Shown here piece after piece: positions 45,184 to 54,256 of a stretch of 63,757 bases of DNA (its first letter is position 1; each line of letters opens with the position of its first letter). The translations under genes were made by a program, and so were the position numbers. A model generated the notes under the pieces. The model had not been told where the DNA came from. It ran no database searches and was given only the letters and a program-made list of their open reading frames with translations. This DNA is from Candidatus Pollutiaquabacter sp. (GTDB lineage Bacteria; Bacteroidota; Bacteroidia; AKYH767-A; 2013-40CM-41-45), in contig CANIAS010000008.1 in NCBI GenBank assembly GCA_947465495.1, positions 1-63,757 of the forward strand, in the 5' to 3' direction.

Positions 45184-45873
45184 ATGATTTCAGACCGCAT
45201 CCTTTACGAAGACAATCACCTGATTGCCGTGAATAAATTGCCCGGTGAAATCGTGCAAGGCGATAAGACTGGCGACGAGCCACTTGGGGAGACGTTGAAA
45301 CGCTATGTTAAAGCAAAGTATGATAAGCCAGGAGAGGTTTTTCTTGGTGTAGTTCATCGTCTTGACCGTCCCGTTAGTGGGGTAGTGGTATTTGCTCGAA
45401 CTTCCAAGGCGCTTGCTCGGATGAATGAGTTGTTTCGTGAACGTAGAACCAAAAAGGTGTATTGGGCCGTGGTGCAAAAAACGCCCGCGGAACAACGTGC
45501 CACACTGATTGATTATCTGGTCAAGATTGAAGCGAAAAATAAAAGTTTCGTGACAACAGAAGACCGTCCGGGAGCATCCAGGTCGTGGCTGGACTATCAG
45601 GTGTTGGCTACATCCGATCGATATACCTTACTCGAAGTCCATCCTCATACAGGCCGTCATCATCAAATTCGTGTGCAGTTGTCCAATATCGGATGTGTCA
45701 TCAAGGGTGACTTAAAATACGGCGCGGATAGGAGTAATGACGATGGTTCAATCCATCTGCATGCCCGGAGTTTAACGTTTTTTCATCCGGTTAAACAGGA
45801 AGAGTTGGTCATTACTGCGCCCGTTCCTGACGATAAACTTTGGAAGTTCTTCGAACAGTCGCTGAAAAAGTAA
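45184..45873 (+). CDS. RluA-family pseudouridine synthase
   Basis: A 229-residue enzyme that isomerises uridine in RNA. The catalytic motif is VHRLDRPVSGVVVFARTSKA, with Asp in HRLD, and the C-terminal TGRHHQIRVQLSNIGCVIKGDLKYG segment is typical. There is no N-terminal S4 domain, so it belongs to the short RluA-like clade; whether it acts on 23S rRNA or tRNA cannot be decided. It lies 19 nt after the DoxX-like gene and converges on panB across 38 bp with no clear terminator. Confidence 0.9.
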   Translation: MISDRILYEDNHLIAVNKLPGEIVQGDKTGDEPLGETLKRYVKAKYDKPGEVFLGVVHRLDRPVSGVVVFARTSKALARMNELFRERRTKKVYWAVVQKTPAEQRATLIDYLVKIEAKNKSFVTTEDRPGASRSWLDYQVLATSDRYTLLEVHPHTGRHHQIRVQLSNIGCVIKGDLKYGADRSNDDGSIHLHARSLTFFHPVKQEELVITAPVPDDKLWKFFEQSLKK

Positions 45874-45911
45874 CTGAACCATATTCACGTCCTTGTTTAG
45901 TAGGAAGGAGT

Positions 45912-46730
45912 TTAATACTGTTCCTTTTCATTTGGAAAATCTTTCGACTTCACATCCCGAATGTAATGTTGTGTGGCGGATTTGATATCGTCGTATAAGT
46001 TCATGTAACGTCGCAGAAAGCGTGGGCTGAATTCATGGGTGACGCCTAACATATCGTGCAAGACGAGCACCTGTCCATCGACACCATTGCCAGCCCCGAT
46101 ACCGATAATGGGTACTTTTACCTCAGCCGCTACTTTATTAGCAAGAGCTGCTGGGATTTTTTCAAGAACAATGGCAAAGCATCCTGTCTCTGCCAGCAGG
46201 TGAGCGTCTTCTAATAAGCGCTGGGCTTCCAACTCTTCTTTGGCACGCACAACATAGGTGCCGAACTTATAGATGGATTGTGGTGTTAGTCCGAGGTGTC
46301 CCATGACAGGGACTCCAGCTGAAAGTATCCGCTCTATGGAGTCCTTGATCTCACGACCACCTTCCATCTTTACTGCATGGGCACCGGATTCTTTCATGAT
46401 GCGGATGGAAGAGTTAAGCGCTTCCTTTGAATTACCTTGATAGGAGCCGAATGGAAGGTCGACAACTACCAGGGCGCGTTTTACTGCTCTAACTACGGAG
46501 GATGCGTGATAGATCATTTGATCCAACGTGATTGGTAACGTCGTTTCATGACCTGCCATGACATTGGAGGCGGAGTCGCCTACCAGCAGCACATCGACAC
46601 CGGCATCATCCAAGATTTTTGTAAAGGAGTAGTCGTAAGCGGTAAGCATGCTAATCTTCTCGCCCCGTTTCTTCATTTCCTGAAGGGTGTGGGTGGTAAT
46701 CTTTTTCTCTTCGTTTTTGGCCGTTGACAT
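45912..46730 (-). CDS. panB: 3-methyl-2-oxobutanoate hydroxymethyltransferase
   Basis: PanB makes ketopantoate from alpha-ketoisovalerate and methylene-tetrahydrofolate, the first step of pantothenate synthesis. The 272-residue TIM barrel shows [51 protein letters not shown] and [21 protein letters not shown]. It diverges from the DUF4249 gene across 73 bp. A -7 box TAGCTTTG lies upstream on the minus strand. The other pantothenate genes are not in this window. Confidence 0.96.
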   Translation of the reverse strand: MSTAKNEEKKITTHTLQEMKKRGEKISMLTAYDYSFTKILDDAGVDVLLVGDSASNVMAGHETTLPITLDQMIYHASSVVRAVKRALVVVDLPFGSYQGNSKEALNSSIRIMKESGAHAVKMEGGREIKDSIERILSAGVPVMGHLGLTPQSIYKFGTYVVRAKEELEAQRLLEDAHLLAETGCFAIVLEKIPAALANKVAAEVKVPIIGIGAGNGVDGQVLVLHDMLGVTHEFSPRFLRRYMNLYDDIKSATQHYIRDVKSKDFPNEKEQY

Positions 46731-46762
46731 GGATCAGAGTTTTTTAGGGGTATCGCCGGATT

Positions 46763-46770
46763 CAAAGCTA
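46763..46770 (-). promoter_or_regulatory. Candidate -7 box for panB
   Basis: CAAAGCTA on plus reads TAGCTTTG on minus, an exact TAnnTTTG match 33 nt before ATG 46730. It is divergent with and next to the DUF4249 box. Confidence 0.45.
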
Positions 46771-46789
46771 CGAATTAAGGTAAAACTCC

Positions 46790-46797
46790 TACTTTTG
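46790..46797 (+). promoter_or_regulatory. -7 box immediately before the DUF4249 gene
   Basis: TACTTTTG matches TAnnTTTG and ends 7 nt before ATG 46804, the same spacing as at ruvX. A leaderless or nearly leaderless transcript is predicted. Confidence 0.5.
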
Positions 46798-46803
46798 TTC
46801 TGC

Positions 46804-47799
46804 ATGAAAATCCGCCTCGCTAGTATTCTTTCCGGGCTCCTGTTAGTATGGGGTTGTTCTGATGAAATTGATTTGACTGCCCCTTATCGGGAAATTTCTG
46901 CAGTCTATGGCTTTTTGAATACGAACGATTCCGTTCAATACATCCGGGTCAGCAAGGCTTTCTTGGGCGATGGAAATGTCTATGTCATGGCTCAACAAGA
47001 GGATTCGATCAACTATGGCAATATTCTGAATGTAAAAATGGAGCGGATTCGGAATAATTCGGTGGTCGATTCTTTTCAGCTTACCCGAATAGATACCCTC
47101 CCAAAAGATTCTGGCACATTTTACTATCCGGGACAGGTCTTGTATGCCTTGGATCATCCAATCTTGGATGATGGAAGTAAATACCGTATCACAGTGAGGA
47201 ATACAGTGACTGGCTATGTTGCCACTTCAACGACAAACATTATTCCCGATATCCGAGTTGATGTACCTTCACCGTCTGATGCGGATTTCGCTACCCGTTT
47301 ACCGATTACCTACTATTATTTACCAACCCAATATTCAAAGATTCACGACCTTGTAATTGTTTTTCGGTATAGGGAAATAAGTTCCTCTGGATTAGTTAGT
47401 TATCATGAAGTGGATATACCTTTTAATGAAAAGATAAATAGCTCCAGTTTATCGCTTCCTATCGAGTTTCAGTACTATCGACCAGATTTTTTCATCACCC
47501 TTGGGCAAACGATTCCGGAAGATCCGACTGTAATTAGGAGGGTGGATAACCTGCCGAATGGCTACAAGGCCGTAGAGTATCGATTTTACTGTGGCTCGGA
47601 CGATTTGTATACCTACTATCAGCTGACCCGTCCGAGTGATGGTATTGTTCAGGATCGGCCGCTCTTTACTACTGTTGAAAATGGAGTGGGATTGTTTACA
47701 TCACGATTGGTGCATTCAGAATTCAGGAATCTAAGTGCCAATACCAGAGCTGCTTTTGATACATCCGCGTATACCCGGAACCTCAATTTTGTCTTCTAA
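46804..47799 (+). CDS. DUF4249 lipoprotein
   Basis: A 331-residue predicted lipoprotein; lipobox LLLVWGC places the acylated Cys at residue 18. The mature sequence begins DEIDLTAPYREISAVYGFLNTNDSVQYIRVSKAFLG, typical of DUF4249, and ends with conserved strands. DUF4249 genes usually sit beside a TonB-dependent receptor, forming an uptake system, but none is found here. ATG 46804 was chosen because the signal starts there and the -7 box is just ahead; the frame is open further upstream into panB. A role at the cell surface is likely, the ligand unknown. Confidence 0.85.
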   Translation: MKIRLASILSGLLLVWGCSDEIDLTAPYREISAVYGFLNTNDSVQYIRVSKAFLGDGNVYVMAQQEDSINYGNILNVKMERIRNNSVVDSFQLTRIDTLPKDSGTFYYPGQVLYALDHPILDDGSKYRITVRNTVTGYVATSTTNIIPDIRVDVPSPSDADFATRLPITYYYLPTQYSKIHDLVIVFRYREISSSGLVSYHEVDIPFNEKINSSSLSLPIEFQYYRPDFFITLGQTIPEDPTVIRRVDNLPNGYKAVEYRFYCGSDDLYTYYQLTRPSDGIVQDRPLFTTVENGVGLFTSRLVHSEFRNLSANTRAAFDTSAYTRNLNFVF

Positions 47800-47802
47800 A
47801 AA

Positions 47803-47895
47803 TGTCGCTTTGACAGCAATTTTCAAGCATTAGGACAATTATTCTCTCTTACTGCCATTTTTACTGACATTCTGCCAATGGCATATTAATTGACT
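47803..47895 (+). promoter_or_regulatory. dnaK upstream region with TGNCA repeat cluster
   Basis: The 141-bp gap before dnaK holds TGTC-N5-GACA at 47803-47815, then TGCCA (47853), TGACA (47865), TGCCA (47873) and inverted TGGCA (47879). TGACA-N3-TGCCA is followed directly by TGGCATATTAATTGA, which loosely resembles a sigma-54 type -24/-12 element (GG-N10-GA rather than GG-N10-GC). Regulation by heat or stress is inferred from the gene, not proven. Confidence 0.45.
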
Positions 47896-47940
47896 TTCGA
47901 GGGGCGTATTCATTCAGAAACAATTAATAACCCCATACTC

Positions 47941-49845
47941 ATGAGAAAAGTAATTGGCATTGACTTAGGAACAACGAACTCCTGCGTGGCTGTCATGGAA
48001 GGCAATGAGCCTGTCGTGATTCCAAACAGTGAAGGACGTCGCACAACCCCTTCGGTTGTCGCATTCCTCGATAATGGTGAACGTAAAGTGGGAGATCCTG
48101 CTAAGCGTCAGTCCATTACCAACCCACGCAACACGGTATTTTCCATCAAACGCTTTATGGGCGAAACCTACGATCATTCCAGCAAGGAAAAAGATCGAGT
48201 TCCGTATGAAGTGGTGAAAGGTGATAACAATACGCCCCGCGTAAAAATCACTGATCGTAATTATACACCTCAGGAGATCTCAGCCATTATCCTTCAAAAG
48301 ATGAAAAAAACTGCTGAAGATTATCTTGGTTATGAAGTCAGCGAAGCGGTCATCACCGTTCCTGCGTATTTCAACGATGCACAACGTCAGGCAACCAAAG
48401 AAGCAGGAGAGATAGCCGGATTGAAAGTACTTCGCATAATCAATGAACCTACCGCAGCTTCCTTGGCCTATGGTTTGGACAAAAAGACGAAAGACGAAAA
48501 GATCGCTGTTTTCGACTTGGGTGGTGGTACTTTTGATATTTCCATTCTGGAGCTTGGAGATGGTGTTTTTGAGGTGAAATCCACCAATGGAGATACCCAT
48601 CTTGGCGGTGATGATTTCGACCAGAAAATCATTGACTGGTTGGCTGACGAATTTAAAAATGACGAGGGAATTGATCTCCGCAGAGATCCAATGGCATTGC
48701 AACGCTTGAAAGAGTCTGCTGAAAAGGCCAAGATTGAACTTTCTAGTTCTACTCAAACGGAAATCAATTTGCCGTACATCATGCCGGTAGATGGCATTCC
48801 GAAGCACTTGGTTAAAACCCTTACTCGTTCTAAGTTTGAGCAATTGTGCGACGACCTAATCCGACGCACCTTGGAGCCTTGTAAGAAGGCTTTGAGTGAT
48901 GCAGGAATGTCTCCTGCCGATATCGACGAAGTCATCTTGGTCGGTGGTTCAACGCGTATTCCTGCCATCCAGCAAGTAGTAGAGAAGTTTTTTGGCAAAT
49001 CCCCTAACAAGGGTGTCAACCCGGATGAAGTAGTGGCCATCGGTGCTGCTATCCAAGGAGCCGTACTCACCGGTGAAGTGAAAGATGTATTGTTACTTGA
49101 TGTAACACCACTTTCTCTTGGAATCGAGACCATGGGAGGTGTTATGACCAAGTTGATCGAATCGAATACCACAATTCCTTCGAAGAAAAGCGAAGTGTTT
49201 TCCACGGCATCCGACAACCAGCCTTCTGTCGAAATTCACATTCTTCAAGGGGAGCGTTCTATGGCCCGTGATAACCGTACCATTGGTCGTTTCCACCTCG
49301 ATGGTATTCCACCGGCACCTCGTGGTGTTCCTCAAATTGAAGTTATTTTTGATATCGACGCCAACGGTATTCTACACGTCACAGCAAAAGATAAAGCGAC
49401 GGGTAAGTCTCAAAATATCCGCATCGAAGCATCCTCTGGACTTTCCGACGAGGAGATTAAGCGCATGAAGACTGAAGCCGAAGCAAATGCTGAGACGGAT
49501 CGTAAAGCCAAGGAAGAAGCTGATAAGTTCAATCAGGCAGATACACTCATTTTCCAAAGCGAAAAGCAATTGACGGAGTTTGGCGATAAGTTACCAGCTG
49601 ACAAGAAAGAAGCTATTCAAAAGGCCCTCGCTGATTTGAAAGATGCTCACAAAGAGCGTGACCTTGCCAAAATGGACACGACACTTGCTGCACTAAATGC
49701 GGCTTGGTCGGCAGCTTCTGAAGAAATGTACAAGGCAACTCAGAGCGCTGGTGAACCTGGCCCTGATGCTGGAAACACTAATGCGAAAGCCGATGGCGAA
49801 GTCACCGATGTCGACTTCGAAGAAGTTAAAGACGAGAAAAAGTGA
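47941..49845 (+). CDS. dnaK: Molecular chaperone DnaK (Hsp70)
   Basis: The 634-residue ATP-dependent chaperone is textbook: N-terminal phosphate loop [55 protein letters not shown], and a substrate-binding domain starting near residue 390 ([16 protein letters not shown]). The C-terminus ends in an acidic tail ([13 protein letters not shown]). ATG 47941 was chosen over an in-frame start at 47890 because it begins the conserved sequence. No dnaJ or grpE is adjacent. It is monocistronic, closed by a strong terminator, and preceded by the unusual repeat region. Confidence 0.98.
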   Translation: MRKVIGIDLGTTNSCVAVMEGNEPVVIPNSEGRRTTPSVVAFLDNGERKVGDPAKRQSITNPRNTVFSIKRFMGETYDHSSKEKDRVPYEVVKGDNNTPRVKITDRNYTPQEISAIILQKMKKTAEDYLGYEVSEAVITVPAYFNDAQRQATKEAGEIAGLKVLRIINEPTAASLAYGLDKKTKDEKIAVFDLGGGTFDISILELGDGVFEVKSTNGDTHLGGDDFDQKIIDWLADEFKNDEGIDLRRDPMALQRLKESAEKAKIELSSSTQTEINLPYIMPVDGIPKHLVKTLTRSKFEQLCDDLIRRTLEPCKKALSDAGMSPADIDEVILVGGSTRIPAIQQVVEKFFGKSPNKGVNPDEVVAIGAAIQGAVLTGEVKDVLLLDVTPLSLGIETMGGVMTKLIESNTTIPSKKSEVFSTASDNQPSVEIHILQGERSMARDNRTIGRFHLDGIPPAPRGVPQIEVIFDIDANGILHVTAKDKATGKSQNIRIEASSGLSDEEIKRMKTEAEANAETDRKAKEEADKFNQADTLIFQSEKQLTEFGDKLPADKKEAIQKALADLKDAHKERDLAKMDTTLAALNAAWSAASEEMYKATQSAGEPGPDAGNTNAKADGEVTDVDFEEVKDEKK

Positions 49846-49863
49846 TTCAATTAGTATGCAATA

Positions 49864-49895
49864 AAAAACGGGAGCCAATCAGCTCCCGTTTTTTT
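49864..49895. terminator. Bidirectional terminator after dnaK
   Basis: AAAAACGGGAGC (49864-49875) pairs with GCTCCCGTTTTT (49882-49893) around CAATCA, with an A-run and a T-run on both sides. It also suits the convergent barrel gene. Confidence 0.9.
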
Positions 49896-49914
49896 ATAAC
49901 TAAAAGAATGGTTC

Positions 49915-50538
49915 TTAGTTAAGCAAGGCGATACCCAACTGAAAACTGAGGGTTTTGATCTTGCTGATGTTGAATTCGGTGCGTTCTCCGCTGGCGTAGC
50001 TGTAACGAACACCAATTAAAGCTGCGGCTTGCGAATCATGTCCAAATTTGATTAACGCACCAGCTTCTGGACGAACTAGAAACGACCAGCTGTTATCCTG
50101 CAACGAATAGATGTTGAAGTAAATCTCTTGCTCAGAATACATGCCACCCAATGCTAGTCCAGCATACGGCATTATCATCTGGTCGGTAGAAAGATAATAG
50201 TGGGCATTCACTGCGAAAGGCAGGTTGTACATGTAACGATACAAATCGGTAGTTACAGCCAACTGATCGAATGAGTAGGTGGCTTGCGGAGTGTATTCAT
50301 ACAATGAACTCCAGTTGATTTCACCGCCGACAGAAAAGTGTGGATTGATGAAATAACGTCCTTCTACTTTAGCTCCATACGTACTGGTTCGAGAAATGAA
50401 GTCTTTGTTGTTCAAAGGCACGGTGATATCCCACGCGAAGGAGTATAATCCTTGGGTCAGGTAACGAGTTTGAGCGGACGACTGAAACGAGCACAGCAGA
50501 CCAATAGAAAGCAAGTAAAGAGAGAGTATTCTTTTCAT
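49915..50538 (-). CDS. Small outer-membrane beta-barrel protein
   Basis: A 207-residue exported protein (signal peptide MKRILSLYLLSIGLLCSFQSSAQ) made of alternating strands with aromatic girdles, for example FAWDITVPLNNKDFI, VEGRYFINPHFSVGGEINW and MIMPYAGLALGGMYSEQE. It resembles the OmpA/OMP_b-brl family barrels of eight or ten strands. The C-terminal SFQLGIALLN fits a final strand. It lies 14 nt downstream of the DUF4136 gene on the same strand, and likely shares its transcript. Function unknown. Confidence 0.75.
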   Translation of the reverse strand: MKRILSLYLLSIGLLCSFQSSAQTRYLTQGLYSFAWDITVPLNNKDFISRTSTYGAKVEGRYFINPHFSVGGEINWSSLYEYTPQATYSFDQLAVTTDLYRYMYNLPFAVNAHYYLSTDQMIMPYAGLALGGMYSEQEIYFNIYSLQDNSWSFLVRPEAGALIKFGHDSQAAALIGVRYSYASGERTEFNISKIKTLSFQLGIALLN

Positions 50539-50552
50539 GGTATCTGTGTGTT

Positions 50553-51182
50553 TTAACGTTGGATATAGGGTGATTGTGTGAAGGACTGATCGATGGCGTA
50601 AAGGGCGTTTTGCGTGTTGGAGTAGGTAGTGCCCAGTATTCCGTTAGAAATAGAGGTCCAAATGATTTCCAGTTTGTTGTTATTAAGCGTTAGGTTCTTT
50701 AGGTCAACCATTTCCATAACAATGGTACCTGTGTTATAGGTATACGTATAGGAGAAAGGATAATAGTAATACGAGTCGTAATAGCCCCAATAACCTGGAT
50801 CATAATACCCAGGATAACCCCAGTAGGAGCCTGGAGTTATTATGCTGGTTTGGTTTATGGTTTTGATGGTAAAAATATTCATCGCCAAGTCGGCGGTGTC
50901 ATTGGCACCTGCTTCACGATATCCGCGGCTGTTCATGTTGCTGCGGACTTGATTGAGCAATTGGTTCGCTTGATTTGTACTCAACATCGTATCGTTTGTA
51001 GTGCCACTGCCTACGATAGCAACGTAGGAGGGAAGTTCGTAGGTTTGGTAGGAAGCGAACTGTGCGCTTGGCTCATACAAGGTGCCAACCAGGAAGTCGT
51101 CCGTCAGTTGCGACAAGTTTGGCTCTTTTCGACAGCTGAACGCGGTTACGGCAATCAGCGCTAGAAATAGGATTTTTTTCAT
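50553..51182 (-). CDS. DUF4136 lipoprotein A
   Basis: A 209-residue predicted lipoprotein of the DUF4136 family, with lipobox AVTAFSC (Cys at about 17). Features are FASYQTYELP, LLNQVRSNMNSRGYREAGANDTADLAMNIF, a Tyr/Gly-rich insert (YYDPGYWGYYDSYYYYPFSYTYTY), and TIVMEMVDLKNLTLNNNKLEIIW. The family occurs in Gram-negative envelopes; no function is known. ATG 51182 was chosen over an upstream start because the signal peptide begins there. It diverges from a second DUF4136 gene across 84 bp. Confidence 0.82.
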   Translation of the reverse strand: MKKILFLALIAVTAFSCRKEPNLSQLTDDFLVGTLYEPSAQFASYQTYELPSYVAIVGSGTTNDTMLSTNQANQLLNQVRSNMNSRGYREAGANDTADLAMNIFTIKTINQTSIITPGSYWGYPGYYDPGYWGYYDSYYYYPFSYTYTYNTGTIVMEMVDLKNLTLNNNKLEIIWTSISNGILGTTYSNTQNALYAIDQSFTQSPYIQR

Positions 51183-51266
51183 AGAATTGGTTGAATGGTG
51201 TTGGTGGCAAATGAAGGTATAATTGTCTATTTTTACAAGCATTAGTTTTAACTCAAACTCATAACG

Positions 51267-51833
51267 ATGAACATGAAACGCTACCTTTTTGTAGGAGTAT
51301 TGTTAGCACTTGCCAGTTGTTCGACTTACCAGGTTTCTTTTGAACGAACTCCGGGAGTTGATTTTTCCAAATACAAAACGTATGCATGGGCTCAACCAGA
51401 TAATTCAGCTGGTAAATATGTAAATAAGCAATACCTGAATGACCGGGTTATCTATTATTCCAATCAGCAACTAGCTAAGAAGGGTATGACAATCGATGTC
51501 AATAAACCGGATGTGGTTTTCAGTTTTCAGTCTTATTCTCAGGATAAAGTAGAATACCAATACAATCCGCCACCAGCGTATGTTAATTTTGGATTTGGTG
51601 GTCCTGGTTACTACATGGGATACGCCGCTCCAATGGCACCGGCTACCGTTACGGCCAATAACTATACAGAGGGAACCTTGGTGATGTACATGACAGATCC
51701 TTCCAACCAACAGGTTTTGTGGAAAGGATTCGTTTCAAAGGCTCTTGATCAAGCGTATGATCTTGACGCCGAATTACAGCCTGCCATTACCAAGGTAATG
51801 TACACCTTGCCGTTGAAACCTGCTACGAAGTAA
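51267..51833 (+). CDS. DUF4136 lipoprotein B
   Basis: A 188-residue predicted lipoprotein of the same DUF4136 family as its divergent neighbour: lipobox LLALASC (Cys 18), then DFSKYKTYAWAQPD, a Gly/Tyr/Pro-rich centre (FGFGGPGYYMGYAAP), TEGTLVMYMTDPSNQQVLWKGF and a helical C-terminus. ATG 51273 is a possible alternative start. Its stop lies 10 nt from that of the convergent 736-residue envelope gene. Similarity to protein A suggests local duplication, with later divergence. Function unknown. Confidence 0.82.
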   Translation: MNMKRYLFVGVLLALASCSTYQVSFERTPGVDFSKYKTYAWAQPDNSAGKYVNKQYLNDRVIYYSNQQLAKKGMTIDVNKPDVVFSFQSYSQDKVEYQYNPPPAYVNFGFGGPGYYMGYAAPMAPATVTANNYTEGTLVMYMTDPSNQQVLWKGFVSKALDQAYDLDAELQPAITKVMYTLPLKPATK

Positions 51834-51843
51834 TTCCACTCAA

Positions 51844-54054
51844 TTACCTTCTTCCACCGCCGCCACGCATTGGTGGTCCTGATGGACGATCAAATGATCC
51901 CGCAGGACGAGCATTGTTGATGTTGTTGAAGTTATTGGTGCGCATATCTCCTCGATCACGATTCATCTGTTGCTGGTTTAAATCACTGATAGACGAGGCT
52001 CCTCTTGCTGGATTTCCTCCTGATTGAACGTTCTGCCAGGAGTTACCCGTGTTTTGTTGCCATTGGTTTGCTTGGCCGCGAAACACGTTCCCGTTCGGAT
52101 CTGAATACACGTTATTCTGCATGTTGTTAGGCCGTGGAGTATTTGAGGACGGACGCTGAAACCCGTTAGGGTTACCATTCATGGAAGGACCGCCTGAAGG
52201 AACAGGACGTGGAGCATTTCCGGATGGGCGAACCGTTGATGTTGGGCGAACGGCTGTGCCCCGGGAGTTGTACATGTTATTGGAATAACTGCCGTATGGA
52301 CCGGCTGGACGTGGGCCATAGGCAGGAGGACGGTAACCAGGAGGAGGTGCTCCATAATATCCAGGTCTTCCGTAAGGACCATAATATCCTCCATACGGCG
52401 GACGGTAATAATAGGGCGGTCTATAAACAGGACCGTACCACCCGCCATAATATCCAGGTCCACGGTAACCATAGGACATTGAGAATCCATAGCTCCATCC
52501 AGAGTATGGACTGTAGTGTAGGTTGAACCCATACGTTACTGGACGGGGGTAATAATAAGTGCCGTACCATCCCGGATAATAATATCCTGTGCCATAAACA
52601 ATCGTTGGTCCGTTGATATAGCAGCCAGTATATCCAGGTGTGTAACCAACGTACACAATGTCAGGAGTCGAATCGTAGATGTACACATATTTCACATTGT
52701 ACACAGGACATGATGATGGGATTTTCTTGACATCGGCAGGCACCGATGTGGCAACGCTCCAGGGACCGTTAGGCGTGTAACCCATAAACCATATGCCTTT
52801 GTCGCATACATAGAACGTGTTTACGTCTTTAATCACCGAGCTGGCTGTATTAGTCGCATACGATAAACTGGTGTTTTCAATCTGTGTGAAGGAAGGGGTG
52901 CCATCGTAGGTTACTGTGCAAGTAGCGTCTTGGCGACTTACAGCAGCCGTTTGTGGAACCTGTGCATCCATCACCGCCTCTTTCGCAGCTGGAGTACCTG
53001 CAATACTCGCCAGTACTTCATCCTTTGCACTGCCCTCTGGAATCTTTGTGAAGTCAGCTGGTAATTTATCGGATGCAATGTAGGTCCAAGGACCTTTTAA
53101 CGATTTAGATGAATACCATCTACCGGAAAGAAGGATGTAATTCGACTGGTCCGGGATGTACATGAAAATATTGCTTTGCGTATTGCTGACGTAGAGCAGC
53201 TGTGTGGTTTCAATGGCAGTATAGTTCGGCTCTCCATTAACCTGCAAAAGTTCGGCTTGAGTTGTCCGAACAATAATTTCAGTGGAAGGGTCTGTATGGA
53301 TGTTTAAAATAGAATCTGAAACCGTAGAGTCTTTTCGCTGATCTGCTATTACTTGCTGTTGCAACTGAACCAATTCGGCAGGCACGTTATTCGCTGCGGT
53401 CCAGCCTTGATTGAACTGTTTGGAATTGAACCATTGGTTGGAGCCAAGCAAATAGTAGGAATTGTCAGCCGGGTTCTGCAGAAGTAGTGCGGGTGTGTTT
53501 ACAATGCGTTTCATGGAGGAATTGTCCATGGTGCCATATTTTGGATCACCATCCAGAATCACTAACATAGCAGGCTTGGTGCGGTAGATGATTTCCGGTG
53601 CGTCTGTTTTTAGTCCCTCATCCGACGCCGGGTTGTTTTGCTCGATGGAGGCCAGTAGTGCATCCAACGAAAGTACCAGGTCCCACGAAGGCACTTCGTC
53701 TGCAATCGACTTTTTCAATAACTCGATCTTTGTGGAGTCGACTTGTTGCGGAAATTTCACGTCGGTTACTTTGGTGTCGATCAAGATTACTTCACGTTTC
53801 TCACGGTCTGTAGATACTCTAGAGTCTGCCCACAATGCACCAAATATTGGAGCGTCACTTCCGGTAGGAGTGACCGAAAACGCAGCCCTTGCTCTCAATT
53901 TATCTCCTGATAGCGATTCAGGTTGCGGTTGGTAAATGACTATTTTTCCATCTGGTCGTTCGATTACTTTAGGCCACGTGTTTTGTGCCGAGCTGACATG
54001 CGAAATCAAGAACAGTAAAAGTGATGCTAAGAAAGCAATGGTGTTTTTATTCAT
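51844..54054 (-). CDS. Exported protein with three tandem repeats and Tyr/Gly/Pro-rich tail
   Basis: A 736-residue protein with signal peptide MNKNTIAFLASLLLFLISHVSSAQ. Residues about 154-231, 259-339 and 378-446 are three diverged copies of a unit that has a Trp-rich core (QWFNSKQFNQGW, RWYSSKSLKGPW, IWFMGYTPNGPW) and ends in a P-A-D/E motif. From about 460 on it is Tyr/Gly/Pro-rich (YYGGWYGPVYRPPYYYRPP), then Asn/Gln/Gly/Arg-rich to a GGGGRR end. Related proteins are annotated as carbohydrate-binding family V/XII, but I see no firm proof of sugar binding. Probably an extracellular or envelope matrix protein. Confidence 0.72.
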   Translation of the reverse strand: MNKNTIAFLASLLLFLISHVSSAQNTWPKVIERPDGKIVIYQPQPESLSGDKLRARAAFSVTPTGSDAPIFGALWADSRVSTDREKREVILIDTKVTDVKFPQQVDSTKIELLKKSIADEVPSWDLVLSLDALLASIEQNNPASDEGLKTDAPEIIYRTKPAMLVILDGDPKYGTMDNSSMKRIVNTPALLLQNPADNSYYLLGSNQWFNSKQFNQGWTAANNVPAELVQLQQQVIADQRKDSTVSDSILNIHTDPSTEIIVRTTQAELLQVNGEPNYTAIETTQLLYVSNTQSNIFMYIPDQSNYILLSGRWYSSKSLKGPWTYIASDKLPADFTKIPEGSAKDEVLASIAGTPAAKEAVMDAQVPQTAAVSRQDATCTVTYDGTPSFTQIENTSLSYATNTASSVIKDVNTFYVCDKGIWFMGYTPNGPWSVATSVPADVKKIPSSCPVYNVKYVYIYDSTPDIVYVGYTPGYTGCYINGPTIVYGTGYYYPGWYGTYYYPRPVTYGFNLHYSPYSGWSYGFSMSYGYRGPGYYGGWYGPVYRPPYYYRPPYGGYYGPYGRPGYYGAPPPGYRPPAYGPRPAGPYGSYSNNMYNSRGTAVRPTSTVRPSGNAPRPVPSGGPSMNGNPNGFQRPSSNTPRPNNMQNNVYSDPNGNVFRGQANQWQQNTGNSWQNVQSGGNPARGASSISDLNQQQMNRDRGDMRTNNFNNINNARPAGSFDRPSGPPMRGGGGRR

Positions 54055-54210
54055 GATGTTTAATGGACTTTTTATTCGGGCTTGTGATAGAAAATTGTGC
54101 ATTTAAATAGGATCGGTAAAAGTTGGTAGGTGCGGGATGCTGCGTGAAATTAAGCAACAAGTTTAATTCATCAGCTGACATGTATCAATCTTGATAAAAC
54201 ATTTAACGAA

Positions 54211-54240
54211 AAAAAAGACCAGGATGCGCCCGGTCTTTTT
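54211..54240 (-). terminator. Terminator after the 228-residue barrel gene
   Basis: On the minus strand GACCGGG-CGCAT-CCTGGTC is followed by a T-run (one G-T pair). It separates the barrel gene from the 736-residue gene; the 202-bp gap contains nothing else I recognise. Confidence 0.8.
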
Positions 54241-54256
54241 TGAAAAGTAGATGAGA

